A stretch of DNA of 34,605 bases from Pseudomonadota bacterium. GTDB taxonomy: Bacteria; Pseudomonadota; Alphaproteobacteria; Caulobacterales; Caulobacteraceae. This document shows positions 16,822-24,351 of this stretch, piece by piece; positions within the stretch are counted from its first letter, which is position 1; each line of letters begins with the position of its first letter. Below the pieces are notes generated by a model, which worked only from the letters and a program-made list of their open reading frames with translations, was not told where the DNA came from and made no database searches. Both the position numbers and the translations under genes were made by a program. The DNA is taken from NCBI GenBank assembly GCA_023390245.1, contig JAEWDF010000055.1:1-34605 (forward strand), read 5' to 3'.

Positions 16822-18432
16822 CTAGTTGATCTGCCTTTCGCGGCCTTCCCAGTATGGATCGCGTAGCGCCCGGCGCAGGATCTTGCCTGACGGGTTGCGG
16901 GGCAGGGCGTCGATGAAGTCGACCGACTTGGGCACCTTGAACCCGCCGATCCGGGTGCGGGCGAAGGCGATGATGTCCGCCTCTGCCGCCGCCGCGCCGG
17001 GCTTCAGCACCACAATGGCCTTGACCGCCTCGCCCCAGCGTTCGTCGGGAACGCCGATGACCGAGACCTCCTGCACCGCCGGATGGCCGAAGATCGCGTT
17101 CTCGACCTCGTTCGGATAGACGTTCTCGGCCCCGGTGCAGATCATGTCCTTGAAGCGGTCGGCGATATACAGATAGCCGTCCGCGTCCAGATAGCCGGCG
17201 TCGCCGGTGCGGAACCAGCCGTCGGCGTCCAGCACGTCGGATGTCTGAGCCGCCTGTTTCCAGTAGCCGGCCATATTGGCGGCCGAACGGGTGACGATCT
17301 CGCCCACCTCGTCCGGCGGCAGGGAGGCGCCGTCGCGATCCACGATCTTCAACTCGACGCCCGGCATCGGCAGGCCCGCGCCGCGCATCCGCTTGTTGCC
17401 CGCTGGATCGTGGTCCTCGGGCGGCAGATAGACGATGGTGCCGCAGGTCTCTGTCGCGCCGTATTGCTGGCAAAAGCCGCAGCCGAACACCTCGGTCGCC
17501 TCGCGCAGCAGATCCAGTGCGATAGGCGAGGCGCCGTACAGGATGTGGCGCAGCTTGCTGTAGTCGATCTGGCGCACACGGGGGTGCAGCAGCAACATAT
17601 GCAGGGCCGTCGGCACGACGAACAGCTTGGTCACGCCCTCATGCTCGATGGCGTTCAGCACCGCATCGGGGATGAACTCAGGCTGCACCACGGTGCGAGC
17701 GCCGTTGAAATAGCCGACGATGGCCCAGCCCACTCCACCGATATGCCCCATCGGCAGGGGCACCAGGTTGACGTCGTTCGACTCCCACTCGTTCCAGGGC
17801 ATCTTGGTCGCCGCGGCTTCGGCGCGGCCCCGCAGCAGGTTGCCGTGGGTCAGCATCACCCCCTTGGGCAGGCCGGTGGTGCCCGAGGTGTAGAGTTGCA
17901 GCGCCACATCCCCGGGAACAACGGTCGTGGGAGTGTCTTTCGACGGCGCGAGATCGCGCCAGACAGAGAATTGCGTCAGGTCGCCGCCGTGCTCCAGACC
18001 GATCAGTTTTGTGTCGGGAAGCTCTGCGCGGAAGGTCTCCACACGATCGAACTGGTCAGGAGCGACAAAGAGTACCCGTGCGCCGCAATCGCGGGTGATG
18101 TTGATGATCTCGGGCGCCGCCAGACGCCAGATTATAGGGCACAGAACGGCGCCAGCGCGAGCGGCGCCAAACAGGATCTCGAAGAACTCATCGCTGCCCT
18201 TGCCCACGAAGGCGACCCGGTCGCCGGGTCTGACGCCTTGTTGGGCCAATGCACTCGCTATCTGATTGGCTCTTTGATGGAGTGTCGCCCAGTCCGTGTT
18301 TCGTGCCGCGAAAGTTGTGGCGATGGCGCTCGGCTGGCGTTTAGCGAAATAGGCCGGGATGTCGGACAGCGTAGGCATTGCAGCGTGATCGATAGGCGGC
18401 AGCGCCTGCGGCTTCCGGTTGCGCTTGAACAC
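16822..18432 (-). CDS. Acyl-CoA ligase (AMP-forming, ANL superfamily)
   Basis: This enzyme of about 536 residues activates a carboxylic acid with ATP and CoA. YTSGTTGLPKG is the ATP loop (A3), QQYGATET is A5, GWFRTGD is A7, and NPSGKIL carries the C-terminal lysine. KDMICTGAENVYP occupies the hinge and departs slightly from the common KDMIISGGENIYP. The frame is open to 18483, but that would place codons inside box D. A GTG at 18432 has GGGGAGGA about 7 bases upstream, so I prefer it; ATG 18447 is an alternative. It is first in an operon with the FadE26-like dehydrogenase and is the probable entry step into beta-oxidation. Confidence 0.9.
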   Translation of the reverse strand: MFKRNRKPQALPPIDHAAMPTLSDIPAYFAKRQPSAIATTFAARNTDWATLHQRANQIASALAQQGVRPGDRVAFVGKGSDEFFEILFGAARAGAVLCPIIWRLAAPEIINITRDCGARVLFVAPDQFDRVETFRAELPDTKLIGLEHGGDLTQFSVWRDLAPSKDTPTTVVPGDVALQLYTSGTTGLPKGVMLTHGNLLRGRAEAAATKMPWNEWESNDVNLVPLPMGHIGGVGWAIVGYFNGARTVVQPEFIPDAVLNAIEHEGVTKLFVVPTALHMLLLHPRVRQIDYSKLRHILYGASPIALDLLREATEVFGCGFCQQYGATETCGTIVYLPPEDHDPAGNKRMRGAGLPMPGVELKIVDRDGASLPPDEVGEIVTRSAANMAGYWKQAAQTSDVLDADGWFRTGDAGYLDADGYLYIADRFKDMICTGAENVYPNEVENAIFGHPAVQEVSVIGVPDERWGEAVKAIVVLKPGAAAAEADIIAFARTRIGGFKVPKSVDFIDALPRNPSGKILRRALRDPYWEGRERQIN

Positions 18433-18476
18433 GTTCGTCCTCCCCATACCGACGTCATCGCGCGTCGCTAATGTAC

Positions 18477-18490
18477 TAATCACTCAGTTA
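18477..18490. promoter_or_regulatory. Island operator box D
   Basis: TAATCACTCAGTTA is 10/14 to box A, keeps the half-site TAATC, and is flanked by CTAATGTAC and by ATTAAAATC. It lies upstream of the ligase start and just behind the TetR gene at 18501. Confidence 0.45.
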
Positions 18491-18500
18491 ATTAAAATCT

Positions 18501-19175
18501 TCAAGCCTGTTCTGGATTTAGCAGGACGCTTCCCAAAAGCAGGTCGGTAAGATGCCGGGCGTAGCGTTGTCGCAAGTCGTCATCGATCTGATCGATGCCA
18601 AAGGCGTGTTTCAGGGCGCTGCGCGCGTGGAAAAGGTGATCACAGGCCCCGATGACCGAAAAGTAGAACAGCGTAGGGTCAATCTTCCGGAAGCGGCCTT
18701 CCGCCACTCCCTGATCAAGGATGGCGCGCTGGGCGTCGGCCAGCGGTCTGGTGAACCGTTCGGACATGAAGCGCGCTGTCTCTGAGTCGATCTCGGTGCT
18801 CAGGATGCCGATCAGTCGATTCATATAGGGGTGTCGGTGATAGATCTTGATCACCCCCTCGATGTGTCGGCGTAGCTTGCTTGCGGCGTCCAGGTCGGCG
18901 CTAACCAGCCTGTCGAGAGCTTGAAAGGTGCCACCGGCGTCCCGTTCAAGAAGGGCCATGAGCAGCCCTTCCTTGCTTCCGAAGTGGTAGCGCACCAGGG
19001 CCGAATTCAGCCCTGAACGCGCCGAGATATCGGTGAAGGTGAAATTCACGGAACCGCGCTCGCTCATCAGCGATGCAGCTGCGTCCAGAAGCAGATCGCG
19101 GGAGGATGAGTCCCGACGGCGCCCCGAGGGGGGCGCGCCGGATTTGGCTGAATTGTTCTGGGTCATTGCACTCAT
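18501..19175 (-). CDS. TetR-family transcriptional regulator (paralogue 2)
   Basis: This 224-residue regulator has its N-terminal helix-turn-helix at about 25-75; SGLNSALVRYHFGSKEGLL is nearly the same recognition region as in the TetR at 6781. The ligand domain repeats RPLADAQRAIL and LFYFSVIGACDHLF, so the two are paralogues. The start at 19175 is chosen because its ATG overlaps the LuxR-type gene's stop as ATGA, giving tight coupling. The frame is open further upstream but only across that gene. Identical recognition residues suggest that both TetR proteins read the same or very similar operators, the five boxes of the island. The effector is unknown. Confidence 0.9.
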   Translation of the reverse strand: MSAMTQNNSAKSGAPPSGRRRDSSSRDLLLDAAASLMSERGSVNFTFTDISARSGLNSALVRYHFGSKEGLLMALLERDAGGTFQALDRLVSADLDAASKLRRHIEGVIKIYHRHPYMNRLIGILSTEIDSETARFMSERFTRPLADAQRAILDQGVAEGRFRKIDPTLFYFSVIGACDHLFHARSALKHAFGIDQIDDDLRQRYARHLTDLLLGSVLLNPEQA

Positions 19176-19900
19176 CGGATACTGACGAAGCCAAGGGATG
19201 CGGCGCGTTGCGCGATGCGCAGGCGACCGCTTCGTCCGAGCTTTCCGCCCGCATTGCGCAGGTGAAATCGAACGGTGGGGGAGGTGAGGCCCATAATCTG
19301 GGCGATGTCGCCGTCGCTCTTTCCCGCTGCGACAAGCTTCAGGCACTGGATTTCTCGGCGGGTCAGCGAAATCGGTGACACGTCCGCCGGTCCATTCATC
19401 GTTTCATCGCATGCAGCGATGAAACGAGTAGCCTCAGCGTACATCTGGTCAGAGTGCTTTTCGAAGATAGACCGCACGTCTGTGTCATCCCGGTCTGTGG
19501 CCCAGACAACTGCGCCAATGACGGATCGAGCGAGGTGCACAGGCGCGACGATGGATCGCCGGACGTTATAGTTGCTCTCGCGCATACGGCTGGTCAGCCG
19601 GGGGTCGATCGTGATGGGGCGCCAACTGCCGATCTCACCGTCACTGTAATAGAACGGCTCTGACAGGTGCCGGACGATTGTCACCACAGCATTGCGTAGG
19701 GCCAGGTCGGTTTGGCGCCAGTAGTCCCGTGCGGTCTGGGTAAACTCGAAAAGCAGTGGAATCGGTTGGCCTACAGCGTCCAGCGCGGGCTTGGCGGACG
19801 ACAAATCCGCCCAGGCGGCGACATGCGGCAAACCGACTTGCGCGCCTCGCTCCGCGACCTGCGCTGCGGCTCGTTCCAGCGATGTTTGTTCGACGATCAT
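19172..19900 (-). CDS. LuxR-type transcriptional regulator (solo)
   Basis: This is a 242-residue protein. The C-terminal GerE/LuxR helix-turn-helix (about 175-242) begins SLTRREIQCLKLVAAGKSD and includes TVRFHLRNAGGKLG. The N-terminal 160 residues have the size and general pattern of an autoinducer-binding domain (ARDYWRQTD, PVHLARSVIGAVVWATD), but I cannot match the full set of acyl-homoserine-lactone contacts. No luxI synthase is present in the window. It is the first gene of a two-gene operon with TetR paralogue 2 and diverges from the oxygenase gene across box E. It may sense a pathway substrate instead of a quorum signal; this is inferred. Confidence 0.87.
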   Translation of the reverse strand: MIVEQTSLERAAAQVAERGAQVGLPHVAAWADLSSAKPALDAVGQPIPLLFEFTQTARDYWRQTDLALRNAVVTIVRHLSEPFYYSDGEIGSWRPITIDPRLTSRMRESNYNVRRSIVAPVHLARSVIGAVVWATDRDDTDVRSIFEKHSDQMYAEATRFIAACDETMNGPADVSPISLTRREIQCLKLVAAGKSDGDIAQIMGLTSPTVRFHLRNAGGKLGRSGRLRIAQRAASLGFVSIR

Positions 19901-19943
19901 CGACCTATCAAGCCTGATAGCTGCCCATGCCGCAAGACTAATG

Positions 19944-19957
19944 TAATTGATTGACTA
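19944..19957. promoter_or_regulatory. Island operator box E
   Basis: TAATTGATTGACTA matches box A at 12 of 14 positions and continues AATAAA, as box C does after its GATTAA. It lies in the divergent promoter between the LuxR-type regulator and the oxygenase. Confidence 0.55.
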
Positions 19958-20001
19958 AATAAAAGCCGTCTTGGCCGTGGCGATCAGCGTGGAATGCATC
20001 A

Positions 20002-20931
20002 ATGAGCATGGACACCGCCATCAACGCGCAGCCTGCAAAGGTCGCGTCTCGTCGCGTCGGCACAGTTGTGGGGCCGACGATCGACTATCTGCGTCCTCCT
20101 GGTGCTGCCGCCCTCTACCCGGCCGATTCCGTTGCATGGCGCGTCTACAAAAACCCTCTGACGGTGCTGATCGGTGGGATTGCTGCGGTGCTGCTTGAGC
20201 TCGGCGAACCTCGCGTGCGGACCGGCGTGTGGGAGCACTCCATCTTTCGCACCGATCCGCTGAGCCGTATCCGTAGGACAGGCATTGCGACCCTGGCGAC
20301 AATCTACGCCCCAGCCGATGTCGCCAGTCGTCTGATCTCCAACGTCGGGCGCATGCACGCGCGTGTCGCGGGAACAACACCGGATGGGCAAGATTACCGG
20401 GCCGACGACGTCGAGTTGCTGAACTGGGTTCAGGCCACCGTCGATTACGGCTTTATGGAAGCGTACGCCGCCTATGGGTCGCCCCTCACGGATGAGGAGC
20501 GGTCGCTATTCTACGCAGAATCTCAGGTGTCGGCGCGGCTGTTCGGCGCCGTGTCCAAGCCTGCATCACTCGCGGACCAAAAGGCGCTTTTCGAGCGGAT
20601 GGAGCCTCGACTGGAGGCGCACCCGATCATTCTCGAATTTCTGGATATCGTCATGGCAGTGGAGACGCTGCCACGCGGCCTCCGCTGGCTCCAGCAGATG
20701 GTCATTCGGGCCGGGATCGACCTGCTGCCTTCAGGCGTGATCGCGCGACTGGGACTCGGATCGGAATGGCGCATCCGTCGATGGGAGAGAACCTTTCTGA
20801 AGGTGCTCGGCGCAACGTTGGATCGAGTGCCCATCCCGGGATCAGCTCCTGTTCAGGCGTGCCGACGACTGGGGCTGCCGCCCACATACCTGTTCACGCG
20901 CCGACGACGGCAGCCTCTGAGTGCGGCCTGA
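20002..20931 (+). CDS. Oxygenase of the MpaB / DUF2236 (latex-clearing-protein-like) family
   Basis: This 309-residue, mostly helical protein carries the family's core: PADVASRLISNVGRMHARV (105-122, with Arg117 and His119), then YRADD (132-136) and LLNWVQATVDYGFMEAY. Characterised relatives include MpaB, which cleaves a farnesyl-derived chain in mycophenolate synthesis, and latex clearing protein, a haem enzyme that cleaves polyisoprene to aldehydes. Many members have His in the WVHAT motif; here it is Gln144. No signal peptide is seen, so it is probably cytoplasmic or membrane-associated. It is 65 bases ahead of a TonB receptor gene and likely co-transcribed with it. I infer oxidative attack on an imported isoprenoid-like compound. 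ATG 20008 is an alternative start. Confidence 0.8.
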   Translation: MSMDTAINAQPAKVASRRVGTVVGPTIDYLRPPGAAALYPADSVAWRVYKNPLTVLIGGIAAVLLELGEPRVRTGVWEHSIFRTDPLSRIRRTGIATLATIYAPADVASRLISNVGRMHARVAGTTPDGQDYRADDVELLNWVQATVDYGFMEAYAAYGSPLTDEERSLFYAESQVSARLFGAVSKPASLADQKALFERMEPRLEAHPIILEFLDIVMAVETLPRGLRWLQQMVIRAGIDLLPSGVIARLGLGSEWRIRRWERTFLKVLGATLDRVPIPGSAPVQACRRLGLPPTYLFTRRRRQPLSAA

Positions 20932-20995
20932 GCGGATTAATTTCACGAACATAAAGCGGACGTTAGCAGCCGCTTCCATAAACGGGAGGATGAGA

Positions 20996-23467
20996 ATGAC
21001 TGGATTTAGAGGATACCGGACGCGGCTGATGGCAGGGACCACCCTGATTGCCGCAAGCCTGCTTTTGGCGACCCCGTCTTGGGCGCAGGACCAGGATCAG
21101 GTGGCCCAGAGCCATTCAACGGTCGATGATATCGTCGTAACGGCCCAGCGCCGGGAGCAAAGCGTCAACTCGGTCGGCATGGCGATTCAAGCCTTCACCG
21201 ATGAAACCCTGGACCAACTGCACGTCACCGATATACGCGACATCTCGACGGTCGCCCCCAGCTTTACTGTGACCCAAGGCTACCACGGGGTGCCTATCTA
21301 CACCCTGCGAGGTATCGGTTTTAACACCATCAATCTGTCATCCACCTCGACTGTGGGCTCCTATGTCGATGAAGCGGCGTACGCTTATCCGTTCATGCTC
21401 AGCGGTCCGATCTTTGATCTGGCCCGGGTCGAGATCCTGAAGGGACCACAAGGCACTCTTTATGGTCGGAACACCACCGCAGGGCTGGTGGGATTCATCA
21501 CCAATGCGCCGACGGATACGCTGGAAGCTGGCGCTACCTATGAAATCGGAAACTACGAAACCCTGAATTTTGAAGGCTATGTCTCCGGGCCGATCAGCGA
21601 GACCCTCAAGGGACGTCTGGCCATTAGGCGCGAAAGCAGCGGCGAGGGCTGGCAGGAAGATGTTCGGTCAGGTGAGAAGTTAGGCGAGATCGACCGCATG
21701 GGAGTGCGCCTGCGCCTGGATTGGACCCCTCGCAGTGATCTGATCTTCAACTTCAGCGCATCAGGATGGACAAATAATTCCGACACGATGGCGGGCCAGG
21801 CGATTGGTTTCACGCCCAACACCGACCCGGGACTGGGCGGACGCTTCGCTCCGTTCAATGCGGCCGGACTGGTGGACTATATCGCCAACAATCAGCCGAC
21901 CTCAGCCAAGGAGGCGGGTTTTGCCCCTCGTGGAGTACGCAGCGCGACCGTTGGCGGCGTCACCGGGCTGGAAGGGGACCTGAAGGAGGACGACACCTTC
22001 TATGCGCTGGCACTGCGCAGCACGTGGGATATCAATGACACCCTGAGCCTCGTCAGCCTGACCAGCTATAATCATCTCGAGCGTGAGGCCCTGTCTGACT
22101 GGAGCGGGTCTCCCTATGAGATCATGCTTCAAAAGCTGTCCGGCGAAGTGAAGTCCTTTTCACAGGAACTACGCCTGGAGGGGCAGACCGAAAGGGTGCG
22201 CTGGCTGATTGGCGCGTACTACGCCAAGGATGATCTGATTGATGGCAACCAGACGCGGATGGGCGACAACGCCAACGTCGCCGCTATTCGGTATAATGGT
22301 AACCTGTTGCTCCCAAGTCCGATCTTCAACTCGGAGGGTTACACTGCGGCTGAGATGGCGGCATCGTTCCGCGGCTTCCGTGACATCGGTGCCATTGAAG
22401 CGGAGACGAAGAGCCTTTTCGCCCATGCTGAATGGAGCATTCGCGACGACCTGTCGCTGACGACGGGTATCCGGTTCACAAACGACGTCCACAACTACGA
22501 AGGCTGCTCTGGCGACGACAACGGCAGCATGCTTGCGAATGTCAACGTCGTGAATCGTTATCTGATCTTCCTTAACTACGGCGTGATCCCGGATACGATC
22601 GGGAGGAACGCCTGTAATACCTACAACCCAGACACCGAGCGCTTCGAACTGGGTCAGCACACGGTTGATGAAGATAACGTCTCCTGGCGTCTGGCGTTGG
22701 ACTGGCAGGCGGCGCCCAACGTTTTGGTTTACGCCTCAGTGTCAGAGGGCGCGAAGGCGGGGAACACGCCTATCAACGCCGCTAACGTTTCGACGCAGAA
22801 CGCGCCAGCGTTGCAGGAAACACTTCTGGCCTATGAAACTGGGGTAAAGGCCGGTCTGGCGGACGGGGCGGTCCAGCTGAACGCTTCGGCCTTTTACTAT
22901 GACTATAGCGACAAGCAGCTGTCGGTCTATTTTGCCGATCCCATCTACACGGCGCTTCGTCGTTTGCAGAACGTTCCGGAATCCCGCGCCTACGGGGTTG
23001 AAGTCGACGCCACCTGGCGGGCGCACGAGTATCTGACCCTGACCGGATCGGCCTTGAACCTGACGACGGAAGTCATTGATTACAATGGAACCAATGCTTC
23101 GGGTTTGCCGCAACACTACGACGGCGTCGCATTCCCCAACAGCCCGGAATGGCAGATCAGCGGAACGGCGATGTTCGACGCTCCGGTGTCCAGCGATCTC
23201 GGTGTCAATGCGGCTCTGAACTACCGCTGGCAATCTGAATCGGCGTCCGACCTCAGCGAAGGGCCCCTGTTCGAGATGGACGCCTACGGCACCCTGAACG
23301 GCAGCGTTGGTCTCTATGCGCTGGACGGTCGCTGGAAGCTCAGCCTGTGGGGGCGCAACCTGACTGATGAGTACTACTGGACCTCTGTTTCCTCGAACGC
23401 GAACCTTGTGGTGCGCTTTGCCGGCAAGCCCCGTACCATCGGGCTTAACCTTAGCATCGCTTACTAA
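20996..23467 (+). CDS. TonB-dependent outer-membrane receptor (island)
   Basis: This is an 823-residue receptor. The signal peptide covers about the first 30 residues (to ATPSWA), followed by TonB box DDIVVTAQRREQ. The plug domain has VEILKGPQGTLYGRNTTAG, and a 22-strand-type barrel ends WGRNLTDEYYW...LNLSIAY with a C-terminal aromatic residue. ATG 20996 is preferred because GGAGG is 6 bases upstream; ATG 20990 directly abuts that motif. The subtype is common in sphingomonads and Caulobacterales and is often found with hydrophobic-compound pathways, so it probably imports the island's substrate. Its codons are visibly richer in A/T at third positions than those of the second receptor at 28589. 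A terminator follows at 23492. Confidence 0.92.
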   Translation: MTGFRGYRTRLMAGTTLIAASLLLATPSWAQDQDQVAQSHSTVDDIVVTAQRREQSVNSVGMAIQAFTDETLDQLHVTDIRDISTVAPSFTVTQGYHGVPIYTLRGIGFNTINLSSTSTVGSYVDEAAYAYPFMLSGPIFDLARVEILKGPQGTLYGRNTTAGLVGFITNAPTDTLEAGATYEIGNYETLNFEGYVSGPISETLKGRLAIRRESSGEGWQEDVRSGEKLGEIDRMGVRLRLDWTPRSDLIFNFSASGWTNNSDTMAGQAIGFTPNTDPGLGGRFAPFNAAGLVDYIANNQPTSAKEAGFAPRGVRSATVGGVTGLEGDLKEDDTFYALALRSTWDINDTLSLVSLTSYNHLEREALSDWSGSPYEIMLQKLSGEVKSFSQELRLEGQTERVRWLIGAYYAKDDLIDGNQTRMGDNANVAAIRYNGNLLLPSPIFNSEGYTAAEMAASFRGFRDIGAIEAETKSLFAHAEWSIRDDLSLTTGIRFTNDVHNYEGCSGDDNGSMLANVNVVNRYLIFLNYGVIPDTIGRNACNTYNPDTERFELGQHTVDEDNVSWRLALDWQAAPNVLVYASVSEGAKAGNTPINAANVSTQNAPALQETLLAYETGVKAGLADGAVQLNASAFYYDYSDKQLSVYFADPIYTALRRLQNVPESRAYGVEVDATWRAHEYLTLTGSALNLTTEVIDYNGTNASGLPQHYDGVAFPNSPEWQISGTAMFDAPVSSDLGVNAALNYRWQSESASDLSEGPLFEMDAYGTLNGSVGLYALDGRWKLSLWGRNLTDEYYWTSVSSNANLVVRFAGKPRTIGLNLSIAY

Positions 23468-23491
23468 GCACCTGGTCTTGCGACTTATCGT

Positions 23492-23526
23492 GCCGTCGCC
23501 TTGGAAAGGGCGACGGCCTTTCTTTT
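23492..23526 (+). terminator. Rho-independent terminator after TonB receptor
   Basis: GCCGTCGCC pairs with GGCGACGGC (9 bp) around an 8-base loop, followed by CTTTCTTTT. It closes the oxygenase-receptor operon. Confidence 0.85.
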
Positions 23527-23552
23527 GGAGGATCTCGTGCACCTCAGCCTTC

Positions 23553-23725
23553 ATGCCGCGCCCCATTGACGTGCTGCCCCCGGAGGCGGTTCGCCTGAAC
23601 CCCGCGGCCGTTCGGCTGCGCAACGTGATCAACTCCGCCGCACGGCCGCTCCCGCAGGCGAAGCTGATCAGCTATCAACCCCCTGGGCTCTCATAATGAT
23701 CGAGGGACCAGAGGGGGGCACGTCA
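23553..23725 (+). mobile_element. End of an IS3-like element with residual ORF
   Basis: A short open frame (23553-23696, ending AKLISYQPPGLS) runs almost to GGGGGGCACGTCA at 23713-23725. Reversed, that is TGACGTGCCCCCC, which matches the left end of the IS3-family element at 34323 (TGACGTGACCCCC) at 12 of 13 bases. I read it as the right end of a related element whose remainder has been deleted. I do not recognise the residual peptide with confidence. The stretch 23527-23552 holds nothing else that I can identify. Confidence 0.5.
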
Positions 23726-24305
23726 GCAGGTGGGCGTTCTCGACCCGGTTGTTTTCTCGAGGTCGGCCCGGTCTGTGCACCTGAGACAGACCGAGTTCCA
23801 GAAGCGCGGCGCCGTATGACGCCAAGCCGTCGGTCGTGATCCTTGCTGGCTCGATGGGTTGGTTACGCAGCAGGCGGCCCAGCAGCTTCAATGCCGCTTC
23901 CGTATCCAGCCGTCACTGAACACAAGGTTGAGGACCTCACCTTCGTCATCGACTGCGCGCCAGAGATACATTCGCCTCCCGCCGATCCAACAGCGCATTT
24001 CGTCGAGATGCCAGCGCGGCGATGGCGCCGGCCGGCGCTTCTTCAGCCGTCTGGCGATCAGCGGGCCGAACTTCTTCGTCCAGCAGCGGATGGTTTCGTA
24101 AGTGACGTAGATCTCGCGCAGGGCCAGAAGCTCATCGACATCGCGAAGGCTGAGGTTGAACCGGAAATACAGTCAGACCGGATGGCGGATCACCTCCGCC
24201 GGGAAGCGGTGGCGCTTGAACGACAGCGGTTTCATGAAAATCGTCCCCGGTCAGTCATTTACGACGACCCTCAGCGGAGACAAGTTAGCGTTAGACTGAC
24301 AGCAC
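23726..24305 (-). pseudogene. Decayed IS6-family transposase gene with left inverted repeat
   Basis: From an ATG at 24235 the minus strand reads MKPLSFKRHRFPAEVIRHPV, then a TGA stop at 24173-24175 where the family has Trp, then LYFRFNLSLRDVDELLALRE. It continues through the helix-turn-helix part to the DDE region WHLDEMRCWIGGRR. A frameshift near 23905-23935 separates this from the final part ITTDGLASYGAALLELGL and RENNRVENAHL. About 65 C-terminal residues are lost at 23726, where the IS3-like end begins. GTTAGACTGACAGCAC at 24290-24305 is the terminal repeat; reversed, it matches 14 of 16 bases of the repeat at 34042-34057. The gene is not functional. Confidence 0.85.
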
Positions 24306-24351
24306 GGGCTGGCGCAACGCGGCCATCTGGATGGCGCGATCTTGCAACGAC

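Noticed and set aside
420..18432. Assignment as a citronellol/leucine (Atu/Liu) pathway
   Set aside because: No biotin-dependent geranyl-CoA or methylcrotonyl-CoA carboxylase and no hydroxymethylglutaryl lyase are present in the window.
420..18432. Assignment as the steroid C/D-ring (HIP, KstR2) pathway
   Set aside because: Several family parallels exist (NPD protein, FadE pair, SDR, hydratase, thiolase), but the IpdA/IpdB ring-opening hydrolase genes are absent. I keep it only as an alternative.
18433..18483. Ligase start at 18483
   Set aside because: It would place coding sequence inside the control box at 18477-18490, and no ribosome-binding site is seen there. GTG 18432 has a strong one.
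19172..19900. A complete quorum-sensing system
   Set aside because: There is no luxI-type synthase in the window, and the autoinducer contacts are not recognisable.
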